A DNA stretch of 64,000 bases from a bacterium 1XD42-54 (GTDB lineage: Bacteria; Bacillota; Clostridia; Lachnospirales; Lachnospiraceae), in the NCBI GenBank assembly GCA_003612585.1, contig RAZH01000009.1, forward strand, positions 1 to 64,000, in the 5' to 3' direction. Positions 17,420 through 27,600 of this stretch are shown in pieces. The notes under the pieces were generated by a model, which was given only the letters and a program-made list of their open reading frames with translations, did not search any database and was not told the DNA's origin. The position numbers and the translations under genes are program-made. Positions within the stretch are counted from its first letter, which is position 1. Each line of letters starts with the position of its first letter.

Positions 17420-19537
17420 TTACTCTACCCCCAACGCCTTAAACACTGCATCTTCCGCACTCTGATACGGAATCAGCTGAAATGCACTCATCAGATCAGC
17501 CGGAACGCTTGCAAAATCAACAAATGAGGTACTTGGAATCAGCACCTTCTTTGCGCCGCTATCCAGACACACCTGAAGTGTATTGGCAAGTTCATCCACC
17601 TTTATCATTGTGCCACTAATTGTTATATCTCCCAATACTGCCAAGTTGCTGACAACAGGCTTTCCAAGGGCAATCGAACAAAGTGCAATCAATGTTGGAA
17701 GTGCCAGTTTATCTGTCATGCCGATACCCTGCAAATCCTGATAATTGATGATGTAATCCTTAGTTGAGGTGCTGATAGATCCACTGATCCGATTGCCGTT
17801 GGCTTTCAGATAATTAAATGCCGTGTTCACCGCTTCCTTGCATTTAGAATCACTGCCTAAGCCAGTCCGTTCAATTTTGCCATTGCCTGGAAGCATCTGA
17901 CTTTCCAAACGGAATACACCAATCATGCCACTTTTTCCTCTGGATACGGTATAAACCTGTCCCGGATTACACATTCCATCCGGTATCAGCTTACCGCCAC
18001 CCTGTTCTGGTACGGAAACATAATGTTCTGACATATCTTCTAGATCTATATAAGAGAAGTTTACATCATAAAATTCCATACCGCCCAGTTTCTTCAATTG
18101 CTCCTTGACACGGCGACGCATTTCCAATGCAATCTGAATAATTTCTTCCAGTTCTTCTTTGGTAAACTCACCATTTGGGTACATCAACTTCAGATAACCG
18201 TCTATCATACGACGAACCGCAATTGTATCACGCTGATTCAGATTTCTCCCCAAGCGGAAGTAGTGATCAAGTGCATCTCCATACTGCTCCTTGCGAAGCT
18301 CTCGGATGAACTCTGCCAAATAGTCACTGATAAAACCATAATCATTAGTAAAATGCTTCGGTCTGAACTTCGGTATCTCCCATCCTGGAAGATAGCAGTG
18401 CATACGATCAAGAAATGCTGTATCTGTTCCCATTTCCTGCGGGAAAGGTGCAAACAGACTGGATGTTTTCAACAGCACGTCCACACTCTGATTAATATTT
18501 CCCACAAATACCATGGACGCAGTAGCAGCTTTTTCTTCTTTGCCACGAGCAAAAGAGCCGGATGCCATGTAATCCTTCATAATCTGAATACCATCTTTAT
18601 CCTTGAACTTAATGCCTGCCACTTCATCAAAGGCTACACAGTCCCATAAGCCGACCAGTCCGACCGTTTTGCGTCCCATATTGTAAAACAGGTTTGCAAC
18701 CGTCGTCTGTCCACCGGAAATCAAAATACTGTTCGGTGAAATCTCTTTGTAAAGATGAGATTTACCGGTACTTCTCGGTCCCAGCTCACAAAGATTAAAA
18801 TTATTCTCAACTAATGGAATCATACGGGTCAGGAGCAGCCATTTCTCACGATATGTAAATTCATCTGGCTCCATGCCAATAGAACGAAGAAGAATATCCA
18901 GCCATTCATCTTTCGTAAAAGCTGTTCGCCCTTGCTTTAGTTCATCAATATCAATGTGCGGCATCTGGATTGGTGTCAGCTTACGGATACTGATTGGAGA
19001 AATATCTTTCTGCTTTTTCTGTTTGGAACGAAGCGGATTTCCATCAATGTCCTCAATGCCAAAGTTATTGTCACCTTCAACCTCATAATCCAGCTGAACA
19101 ATACACCAGATACCGCCACAGAGCAGGCGATCAAATTTTTCTGGATATTCGTCAGCAATCGGTACATTACCAACGCCCAAATTAGAAAACTCTGCAAAAA
19201 AGCAATCCTTTTTCATATCCAAGCGAACAGTCACCATATCAATGATTGTGTGACTGCCTTTTTTACGCAGCTGAGACAGAATTTTCTGTGATTCATCCGG
19301 GCGCACAAAATTGTCAGCAAGAATACGCTTCACATTCTGTACGCCTTTCTCTATAACAGTCTCATCATCTGAGCTGCAATACTGTCCCAACAAGAACTCA
19401 AGAACATACACTGGGACATTCGCCCCTTCTTTAATTTTCTTTGTCAGGTCTTTCCGAACAATCTTACCGTCAAAGTTCTGACGGAGCTTGTTCTTTATTT
19501 CTTCACGGGTACTTTCACTCTCTGCAAATTGCTCCAT
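17420..19537 (-). CDS. brxL: BREX Lon-like AAA+ protein BrxL
   Basis: 705-aa BREX core effector. The N-terminal DNA-binding region (about 1-190) is followed by an AAA+ domain with Walker A GPRSTGKSHLYKEI near 252 and an arginine-containing sensor region, and a C-terminal Lon-protease-like fold (about 510-705). ATG at 19537 has AGGAGGAG 6-8 nt upstream; another ATG at 19558 overlaps the pglZ stop (TAATG) and would add 7 residues. In the Lon-like domain the place of the catalytic Ser reads TDKLALPTLIAL instead of DGPSAG, and the catalytic Lys place reads VDELANTL instead of GGLKEK, so proteolysis is unlikely. BrxL is needed for phage restriction, not for methylation, in studied type 1 systems. 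Confidence 0.95.
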   Translation of the reverse strand: MEQFAESESTREEIKNKLRQNFDGKIVRKDLTKKIKEGANVPVYVLEFLLGQYCSSDDETVIEKGVQNVKRILADNFVRPDESQKILSQLRKKGSHTIIDMVTVRLDMKKDCFFAEFSNLGVGNVPIADEYPEKFDRLLCGGIWCIVQLDYEVEGDNNFGIEDIDGNPLRSKQKKQKDISPISIRKLTPIQMPHIDIDELKQGRTAFTKDEWLDILLRSIGMEPDEFTYREKWLLLTRMIPLVENNFNLCELGPRSTGKSHLYKEISPNSILISGGQTTVANLFYNMGRKTVGLVGLWDCVAFDEVAGIKFKDKDGIQIMKDYMASGSFARGKEEKAATASMVFVGNINQSVDVLLKTSSLFAPFPQEMGTDTAFLDRMHCYLPGWEIPKFRPKHFTNDYGFISDYLAEFIRELRKEQYGDALDHYFRLGRNLNQRDTIAVRRMIDGYLKLMYPNGEFTKEELEEIIQIALEMRRRVKEQLKKLGGMEFYDVNFSYIDLEDMSEHYVSVPEQGGGKLIPDGMCNPGQVYTVSRGKSGMIGVFRLESQMLPGNGKIERTGLGSDSKCKEAVNTAFNYLKANGNRISGSISTSTKDYIINYQDLQGIGMTDKLALPTLIALCSIALGKPVVSNLAVLGDITISGTMIKVDELANTLQVCLDSGAKKVLIPSTSFVDFASVPADLMSAFQLIPYQSAEDAVFKALGVE

Positions 19538-19557
19538 CTTTCTCTCCTCCTGCGGCA

Positions 19558-22200
19558 TTAACTAAAAAAATCAAACTCGTCCACCGCAAAGGCGATGTCA
19601 ATCTGGAATGGCTCCCGCTGTGGCATCTGTAATCCCTGTTCATCTGCAATTACCAGATAATAAGTAGCTGTATTGCTGTATTTTAGAGATTTTAGATTAA
19701 ACTGACAACGGAAAGTTCTTTCTGCACCGTTATCGCTGGTCTTATCTGCAATAATCTTCTGAATATCACTAATCTGCTTGCCGTCCTCATCTGTAAAGTA
19801 AACCTGATAGGTTGCAGCTTCACGGTTTGTACTGACTGCATCTTTTTGATAGAAGTTCAATGAAAAAATCATATTGCTGATTTTACGGTTTGCGGACAGT
19901 AAATTAACCGTTACCGGCTTAGTATCATATTTCTGCTTATTTCGCTTATATTCCATAGAATCGTTGCGGAGATAATGATACTCAATCACCGGAACAACCA
20001 TTTCCTGCAAACTGATACCACCATGCACAAAATTCATTCCGCCACCATTCATTTTGATACGAATACTTTCTCTCGGTGCAAATCCATCAAATTCTGTATT
20101 TCCTCCCAGGAATTTTACAGGCATCAAGTAATCTGGTTGCACACCTTTCTGCATAATTGCATATCTTCTGCCATATTCTACACACCGCTTGATGCTTTCT
20201 TTTTTTGTAATGTCAGAGTTTGTTACATCCACATCAAAAAAGCCTCTTTTATCTACTTTGTCTTCTTCCTTCAAAGGACTGTATGTATAAAGAAATCCAT
20301 GATCTGCCGTAATTAGAATATTCGTTCCACCAAATTCATTTACAATAATACGCACAAGGTTCTTCAATTCTGAAATTGCCTTATCACAGGCAGCAAAAAC
20401 AGCGGTATCCGAAGTGTGGCTGGCTTCATCAATGGTATCGTGGTAAATATAGACCACATCCATCCCTTTCACCAAAGCACTTCTTTCCGCTCGCTTCATA
20501 GCAATGATGTCATTGTACTTTAAGGCCACACTTGCCGAATCTTCTGTTTTCAGAACCTTATCCCTATAAGTACTTGCCGTAGGCTGTCCATCTGCCAAAA
20601 CCGTCAAAATATTGTTCCGAACCTCTACTGTCAGTTCTTTGTGCGGCAACAAAGCTGCCATACCAAACTTTGTAGTAGAAGGGAAGATACTCTGCATACT
20701 GCTGATAGAAACTTTACTTTGCGTTTCTCGCTGAAGCTGATCTGCCATCGTAGCTGCCACTTCATAACGCATGGCATCTGAGATAATTACAAATACTTTT
20801 GTATCCGAGGTTTGAATACGGGAACGGTAAAAATCCTCCTGTTGCGGTACTTCCAGAACTTTACCGTAAGTTGCCAGTTCATCCGCACATACATCCGACC
20901 AGTTGTTGCCCAACTCACCTAAGAACCAATGATTATAGAGTCCTTCCACTTTATCGACAACGTGCTTAAATAGATCATCCAGCAGAATATTGGAAGTCTC
21001 CAAACTCTTTTGAAAACTAAGATGGAACAAACGGTAATAAGTGTCCATCTGATAGTAACTCTCTGTATATTCTTTCCAGATACTTTTCGCTTCTGCGGTA
21101 TGGAATCCGGCAGAATGTTCCTTAAAGAAACTTTGCATATTCGCCACTTGTAAGATACCGTCATAAAAATTTTCAAATGGCTCATACCATACACAAGTTC
21201 TACGTTTTTCAACGGTATTCGTAATGGTATCCACATCAATAATATGGTCACTAATCTCTGTCATTAGCTTTGTCAGAATTACTTCGTTAATACACGGAAA
21301 GCACTCTGTTCCTGCCAAATCTTCTACTGCCAGCTTTTCAAAACGCTGATACAGACGAGCTTCATCCTCAACATAACGTGCCACATCATATAATTGCGGA
21401 ATGTTATCACTATGAAGCCATTCAGAAATAAAATCATAGCAATATGCCTGATGTGGCATGGAAATAAAACCGTCCAGTCCGGCAAGATATTCCTGCCGCA
21501 TGGTACGGGTTGCTGCAGTTAAAAGCAGATGAATTGCCAACTGCCCAAGATCTGGTTCTTCCTCCACAAATCCACATCCCTGACGAACCATCGCCCAAAA
21601 AGCTGCGTCCGCATGATATTTTACAAAATCCTGATAAACCGTGTTATTATTCAAATCAAGTCCTGCCTGGAACACACTACGGAAAATCATATTAGGCTGT
21701 GCATCTTTCAATCCACAGATTGCCGCCATGACAGCCATGTGTAACTGTGCCGGTGTTTCCGGAACTTTATTCTGTGTACTGACTTTCAAACGACGGTCTT
21801 TCGCATTGAAGTAAGCATGATAATTTTTAACCTGTTTCCTCATTGCCGGATTTGATATAAGTCCCATCTCATCCATCCAGATAGAAATCAGATCTGCCCG
21901 AAACTCTTCACTGTAAAGCTCTACATCCAGAAGCCAGTTATCATCCGGGCGATTATAGACACACGGACTGTAAACCAGATAATTTGTGGTCAAATCATCT
22001 ACTGAAAGCAGTTTTTTTACAGAAAACGCATTATTTCCAGTCAGCGCAATCACCTTTGCATTTTCCAAAACCACTTCATCCAGTTTATCCTCAAATTCCT
22101 TATCTTCATCGTACCAGAAAATGATACGACGCTGATAAAACTCAGGAAGAGGTGCAGCAAACCTGCGATTTAAATCTTGTATTATTTTATCTGTATCCAT
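19558..22200 (-). CDS. pglZ: BREX phosphatase-like protein PglZ
   Basis: 880-aa PglZ, the marker gene of BREX systems. The N-terminal half is helical (RRIIFWYDEDKEFEDKLDEV near 25). The alkaline-phosphatase-like domain carries VFVIISDAMRYEVAATMADQ near 468-487 (metal/nucleophile site), VYIYHDTIDEASH near 585 and ILITADHGFLYTYS near 628, followed by HGGISLQEMVVPVIEY and a beta-rich C-terminal domain. Length fits type 1 PglZ. It lies 9 bp after the AlbA_2 gene and its stop overlaps a possible brxL start. PglZ is required with PglX for host methylation in type 1 BREX. Confidence 0.96.
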   Translation of the reverse strand: MDTDKIIQDLNRRFAAPLPEFYQRRIIFWYDEDKEFEDKLDEVVLENAKVIALTGNNAFSVKKLLSVDDLTTNYLVYSPCVYNRPDDNWLLDVELYSEEFRADLISIWMDEMGLISNPAMRKQVKNYHAYFNAKDRRLKVSTQNKVPETPAQLHMAVMAAICGLKDAQPNMIFRSVFQAGLDLNNNTVYQDFVKYHADAAFWAMVRQGCGFVEEEPDLGQLAIHLLLTAATRTMRQEYLAGLDGFISMPHQAYCYDFISEWLHSDNIPQLYDVARYVEDEARLYQRFEKLAVEDLAGTECFPCINEVILTKLMTEISDHIIDVDTITNTVEKRRTCVWYEPFENFYDGILQVANMQSFFKEHSAGFHTAEAKSIWKEYTESYYQMDTYYRLFHLSFQKSLETSNILLDDLFKHVVDKVEGLYNHWFLGELGNNWSDVCADELATYGKVLEVPQQEDFYRSRIQTSDTKVFVIISDAMRYEVAATMADQLQRETQSKVSISSMQSIFPSTTKFGMAALLPHKELTVEVRNNILTVLADGQPTASTYRDKVLKTEDSASVALKYNDIIAMKRAERSALVKGMDVVYIYHDTIDEASHTSDTAVFAACDKAISELKNLVRIIVNEFGGTNILITADHGFLYTYSPLKEEDKVDKRGFFDVDVTNSDITKKESIKRCVEYGRRYAIMQKGVQPDYLMPVKFLGGNTEFDGFAPRESIRIKMNGGGMNFVHGGISLQEMVVPVIEYHYLRNDSMEYKRNKQKYDTKPVTVNLLSANRKISNMIFSLNFYQKDAVSTNREAATYQVYFTDEDGKQISDIQKIIADKTSDNGAERTFRCQFNLKSLKYSNTATYYLVIADEQGLQMPQREPFQIDIAFAVDEFDFFS

Positions 22201-22209
22201 GCTGTCCTC

Positions 22210-23682
22210 CTACCTTATAATTTTCCAATTTGCTTTTCGTTTTGTTCCGCTCTGTACCAATCTACCTTTTTCCTGTAAAGTAGCAAACATTCGAGAAACC
22301 GTTCTTTTCGATATACCTATTTCTTCCGCATAATATGCCTGTGTTGCAGACGGATTCTTCTCTATAATCTGCAACAATTTTTCTATCTGCGTCTGTTCCT
22401 TATTAAGCGGCATTTCAGCGCCATTAGTGCCATCATTAGCGCCACAATTAACGCCATTAGCGCCATTTTTAGTGTCATTGGCGTTAATTATGGCGTTATT
22501 GGTATCAACCTGACCTCGATAAATATTGATACGCAAATCAACTTCGCCACCAATAAACTCCGGCTCTTGCAATCCGGCAGCTTTTACTTTGTCTATAATT
22601 CTCGGAATGCCGCTTCCCCAATGCTCGATCAGATTCATGTAAGCAAACGCATGAGCAAGAGCTTCATTTCTGATTTTAGAATAGCCTTCTTTCATACGCT
22701 CCATCGTTTGTCCCATTGGCAACTTTCCTGGAGAAGTAATTTCCAATCGGTTGTCATATACCGCCACCTGTATCGTACCATGATCCAGATAACTACGATG
22801 TACCATAGCATTGATAATCAACTCACGAATGGCATCCGGTGGAATCTCATAAACATCCTGGCGATAAATTCCCACAATTGTAGCACCTAGATGAATATTT
22901 CTTAAAACAAACTGAAACGCTTCGTCTATCTGTTCCCAAAGCGGACCGGTATACTCTCTACGATCAACAAATACCGCTTTCGTTGTACCTTTGAACACAC
23001 CACATTGCGTTGCAACATGAAGTCCTCCGTTGCCTTTCAAAATAGCAAACGCATTGGATGGAAAATCTTTTCCATCACGCTCAATTAAAATTCCCCAGGA
23101 ACGCAACTGCTGTCTTCCCACATCTTTGATCGATGCTTTCTGTTCCTCTGTACGAGCATTTCTGACAGCCTGCTCTTTCATAGCTTTGCAAAGGGCATCA
23201 ATATCTTCATCTGTAACATTTAACCCAGTACATAAAGCCTGATCGTAGTAACGATTACTACCCTCAAACAACAATTCTTTTATCATATACTCGTCGGCAA
23301 GGCGGGTAGTTCCGGCAACACGAACATATACACCGCCATCTCTGCCAAGAGCCTTGATATAATATGGGCGCTGCCTGCCCTCTGAAACCTCTACCACAAT
23401 AACAGTCTTGCCATCAACCGTTTGTAAAGTAATATCCGGGATGATTGCCGGTTCACAGCTGTCTGATACAGCATTGGCAATGGCATCCATTTTTTTGAAC
23501 ACATCTTCCTTGTCAAAGCCGACAACCTCTCTGGTTTTATCGGCAATTCCGAAAATGATTTTTCCTCCGGTTCCATTTGCAAAGGCAACCACAGATTTCA
23601 TATATTTGATGCTTTTTTCCGGCAGGTTCTCTTTAAACTCTACATTTTTTGATTCCCCTGCAAGAATTTCTTCTATGGTCAT
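22210..23682 (-). CDS. AlbA_2/ATPase/HTH protein within BREX operon
   Basis: 490-aa multidomain regulator-like protein. Residues 1-130 are an AlbA_2 (Schlafen-like) nucleic-acid-binding domain (SKNVEFKENLPEKSIKYMKS, FANGTGGKIIFGIAD). About 250-390 is a HATPase_c_4 type domain (IPPDAIRELIINAMVHRSYL, DNRLEITSPGKLP, WGSGIPRIID). A repetitive linker rich in NGAN/NDT (about 395-425) precedes a C-terminal winged helix (ATQAYYAEEIGISKRTVSRM). These proteins are often mislabelled RecG-like. Its position between the 300-aa unknown gene and pglZ, same strand and short gaps, makes it part of the BREX operon. AlbA-type proteins occur in some BREX and other defence loci; a regulatory or RNA-targeting role is inferred. 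Confidence 0.85.
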   Translation of the reverse strand: MTIEEILAGESKNVEFKENLPEKSIKYMKSVVAFANGTGGKIIFGIADKTREVVGFDKEDVFKKMDAIANAVSDSCEPAIIPDITLQTVDGKTVIVVEVSEGRQRPYYIKALGRDGGVYVRVAGTTRLADEYMIKELLFEGSNRYYDQALCTGLNVTDEDIDALCKAMKEQAVRNARTEEQKASIKDVGRQQLRSWGILIERDGKDFPSNAFAILKGNGGLHVATQCGVFKGTTKAVFVDRREYTGPLWEQIDEAFQFVLRNIHLGATIVGIYRQDVYEIPPDAIRELIINAMVHRSYLDHGTIQVAVYDNRLEITSPGKLPMGQTMERMKEGYSKIRNEALAHAFAYMNLIEHWGSGIPRIIDKVKAAGLQEPEFIGGEVDLRINIYRGQVDTNNAIINANDTKNGANGVNCGANDGTNGAEMPLNKEQTQIEKLLQIIEKNPSATQAYYAEEIGISKRTVSRMFATLQEKGRLVQSGTKRKANWKIIR

Positions 23683-23724
23683 CGTAACACCTCGCTCTCC
23701 TTAACAGTCCTAACCACCATATTT

Positions 23725-24627
23725 TTACTTGATTGATGAAGAAATTGAGCTCAGTGCTTTGCTTAAAGCATCTTCATCAGCCTTTTTTCTTCTCTCACTT
23801 TCCCACATACCGAGTATCTGATAAATGCATCCTTTCACAACAGGAAAATACTTTCGGCATTCTTCTTCGCTTAACTCATGAATACCTTTGCTCAAGATTC
23901 CGTAAATAGTTGTATTTTGGATGAGCATCTCCGGCACATATCCTTGTAACATCTTAATTCGTTCAGCCACCCTTGCCTTTTCAAATTCCTCATCATTAAC
24001 CGCATCTCCCGCAGTTGTTTTTGCTTGATAAATAAGTCTTTCAAGAATTCGCCTCAAGTAAACATATGAACCTGCACCAACACCACTTGCAAAAAGTCCT
24101 ATTGCTGTTCCAAGTTCTTTACGGTCTTCCTTAGAAATCACATGCTTATAATCATCTAATTCTGGAAATGTCATGTCTGCAACAGATGGATACTGACCAA
24201 TTTTTGTCATTGAATTATCTGTTGTCAGAACAATATAATCCAAATGATGCTTCTCGTCCATTGAACAAATATATTCCAATTTCATTAATCTCGTTGTATC
24301 AGCTATTTGCCAATTTATCCATTTCCATTCTTCAGCAAAACTCTTTTCTTGTTTAGCTTTGGTGCTAAATATCATATTTTGAAGTGACTCTATTTCCTCA
24401 CCAAGAGATGCACACCTAATCTTTTCATCCCCATCTGGACCCGTTTCAAAATAATACACAATAGGCTTCATGTAAAAAACACGCTCTTGCTTGCACTCTT
24501 TGCAATAAGCACTAATTTTAACATTTCCTTTAAGCAACTCAATTAAGTCAGCAATATTATCTTCACAAATTTCTTTAGAATCATATAATCCCGCAGCTTG
24601 TAAAAACGTAGTAAATATATTGTCCAT
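23725..24627 (-). CDS. unknown 300-aa protein between pglX and AlbA_2 gene
   Basis: Not recognised with certainty. Residues 1-150 contain a possible metal site (YCKECKQERVFYMKP near 40 and YICSMDEKHH near 123) and a beta-rich stretch ending LDYIVLTTD. Residues about 175-300 are helical: GSYVYLRRILERLIYQAKTT, VAERIKMLQGYVPEML, GILSKGIHELSEEECRKYFP. This C-terminal pattern resembles DUF4145/HEPN-like helical domains that occur in defence islands, but no catalytic R-x4-6-H motif can be read, so nuclease action is not claimed. It starts 15 bp after pglX in the same direction and has its own ribosome site (AAGGAGGGAGTGCGTAA before ATG). Confidence 0.7.
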   Translation of the reverse strand: MDNIFTTFLQAAGLYDSKEICEDNIADLIELLKGNVKISAYCKECKQERVFYMKPIVYYFETGPDGDEKIRCASLGEEIESLQNMIFSTKAKQEKSFAEEWKWINWQIADTTRLMKLEYICSMDEKHHLDYIVLTTDNSMTKIGQYPSVADMTFPELDDYKHVISKEDRKELGTAIGLFASGVGAGSYVYLRRILERLIYQAKTTAGDAVNDEEFEKARVAERIKMLQGYVPEMLIQNTTIYGILSKGIHELSEEECRKYFPVVKGCIYQILGMWESERRKKADEDALSKALSSISSSIK

Positions 24628-24642
24628 TTACGCACTCCCTCC

Positions 24643-27600
24643 TTACTTTATTTTAGCCAGAACATCCTGGAAAATTGCATAATTCTTCTTCACGCCATCG
24701 TCCAGATCAATAGAAATCATCTGGTCAGCAAGGTGATGAATCTTTTCTTCGTAGGCTCTGATTTCGGTATCCTGTGCCTGCAAGGTGGTCAGCTTTTTAT
24801 TCATCTTCACTCGCTCACCAGTGGAAGCATTGGCAATCCGCTGCTCCAAATCAGCAATAGCAGTGCGATAACGAGCCTGCTGTTCATGCACATAATCGGT
24901 ACGAATACGGGCAATGGTGTCTGGCTGATAGCGGTGCATATAAATCAGAGCCTTAAAGCCGTTCTTCTTACCACTGTCAAACAACCAATAAATCGGGCGT
25001 TTTTGATAAATCTTACAATGATCTTTATAAAAATCATTTAGGAAATAATTTCGAATTACATCTTTCGGCTGACCTTTTCCGCCCAGAGCATCAGCAATAA
25101 ATTTCAGGTTTTCATCCAGCGTATCTGCACCGTAAACGGTTTTCACGAACTCCACAAACAGACCGACAATATCATCCTCGAAGTATTCATCGTCGCAGAT
25201 CGGGATAATGTTATCCTTATCCGCAGCGAAAGAAGCGTACTTGCTGTCACACCCCAGGGTTCCCTCTCTTCCTCCTTCGGAGGAAGTCACCTTGTCCCAT
25301 TCGCCGCTTGCATAGGCAAGACCATCCACATCCAGAGAATAACGACCAAACATACAGCCAACCGCATAGGAAATAAAGGATCGAATATCTCTGCCAAGGT
25401 CAGCCTTGCGAACCGTGACATCCTTATCCTCCACCTCCGGTGTCAGCTCATCCTGCAAACCGTAAATGTCGATGAAGATACGATTCAGCTCTTCCTCGTT
25501 GGCTTTCAGATGATTGAAACGGCTGTCGCACTCGTTCTGCCACTGGGCAAAGGCTTCGGAAATGGTAGAAACTTTGCGAAGCAGTGGGTGGTGCTGGAAG
25601 TCCCATGAGGTTTCAAAGGAATCCCAATCCGTTTGTGATAATAAAATATTCCATTTTGTTAATTGATTTACCTCATCTTCATTTGAATATACAATTGGTA
25701 TTCTATTTATCTGCTCAGGACCATAGTTAATTGTCGGTGCTAAATATCCTAATATTTCCATTGCAACTTTTGAATTTAAGAGTGCTAAATGATACATAAG
25801 TTTTTTATTAAAGAAAAAACTAACTGGTCCACCATTTCCAAACAAAATTCCTTTTGGAACATACCGACAGGTAAAAATGCTTGAAGAAATTTCTGTCCAA
25901 GTTATAGCTTCCAGCATATAATACTGTGAATCTCTCAAACGATAATTCTTAACATTTGCTTTTATATCCGCTCCATCATTCTCTAAATTTACAATCGTAT
26001 CAAAATTGCCATACCACCGTCGCTTTTCTCCTCCAGATGTAACAGGAAACCATTTCATTGACGAATCTATCATTTCAGCATGAGAATACAATTCAAACCC
26101 AATCTTGCCAATATTCACTTCATGCCATAAACGAAGATATGTATTATTATCTCCAGTCAACACTCCCTTTTTCGTTTCACCTGCAAATTTATTTCCTGTC
26201 TGAAATGCTTCAAGCATTTTAGTACTTGCCCAATATGCCACAGGATTTCCTGGTATTATTGAAAAATTATCTGTATTCTGCTCGTAATAAAACCCACAAT
26301 CGTGGTTTTTAATTGCTTCCAATGTTTTCTGCCGCTGAACTTCCATACCACCCCGGAAATCTACCAAACGCAAATAGCATCCCTTTTTCTGTACATTGCG
26401 ATTTTTGAAAGCAAACGTACATACCGGAACGGTTGCTTCTTCAAATGCAGAATATTCAAACTGAATCAGTGTTTCAATGGTTGCTTGGTTATACAAGTAA
26501 TTACGCATTTTCTCATAGCTCTGAATGAACATCCAAACATACGGGGTAAAGAATCCGCAATAACCACTCTGTTTTGTCATTTGAGAAGCATGAATGACAA
26601 ACGCAGAGAAGAAATCGCTCTTATAATCTGCGTGATTATTTTTTATAAATTCATTCAGCTTCGGATTCATATTAGACGCACCCATATACGGCGGATTCGT
26701 CACTACCACATCATATTTCTGTGCCAGAGCTTCTGCCACCTGTACCAGCGGCAGTAATTCTCTCAATGCCGTCTCACGGGACATATTTATATCTTCCGTA
26801 ATCTCTGCAAAGCGGTCATACAACGCAGACCAATCCTGCGGTGTTACGTTCAGAATAGAACCGTATTCCTTTGCATCATGCAGTTCGCTGATAATGGTGT
26901 CCATAGCAGCTGTCAGCTTCGCATCCCCATTGCAGAAATAGTCTACCGCAAATTCATCTACATGATTGCTCTCCACAATAGCATATACATGGGGCTGAAT
27001 GCCACGGCTGAAGAAGCGGCGGTCATACTGACGGGCTTTCATCATTACCGCAAAATAAGCCAGCTGTGCCGCACGGTCATCAATATCCAATCCGTAAAGA
27101 TTATTCTCCACAATGCTTGCCACTGCTTCACGTGTAGTATAGCCATAGGATTCATAAATCTTCATCAGCACATCGAACATATACGCAAGAATATGACCGG
27201 AACCGGAGCATGGGTCAATGACTTTCAGTTGATCCGGTGTCAGTGCGGCGTATTCCTTACGAATTTCTGCAAGCTGTGCCTGCACTTCCGGCTCCTGCTC
27301 AGCTTCTTCCAGATAGTAGTGCCATTTGGTATCTTCCGTGTCACGGTTTCCAGCAGCATAGGCAGACTGTTCTTCCTCGGTAGGCAGAAACTGATCTTTG
27401 GCATCCGGGTGTCCTTCCAGCCACAGACGACCAAGGCTGTTCTCTACCATGTAGCGAACAATCCAGTCCGGTGTAAAAAGCTGGGTTGCTGCAGGGATGT
27501 TTTCCTTTGTGATTTTCACATTCTTTTTCAGTGCTGCGAAAACATCGTCTTTTTTCTCGCTGTTATAATACTGATATAGCCAGCCGATGATCTGGACAGC

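Noticed and set aside
22417-22505. Short regularly spaced repeats that could suggest a CRISPR array
   Set aside because: Units are only about 10 bp, spaced by a few bases, in frame within an intact protein gene, and there are no cas genes.
26878-27579. 233-codon plus-strand open frame
   Set aside because: Antisense shadow of pglX with no start signals.
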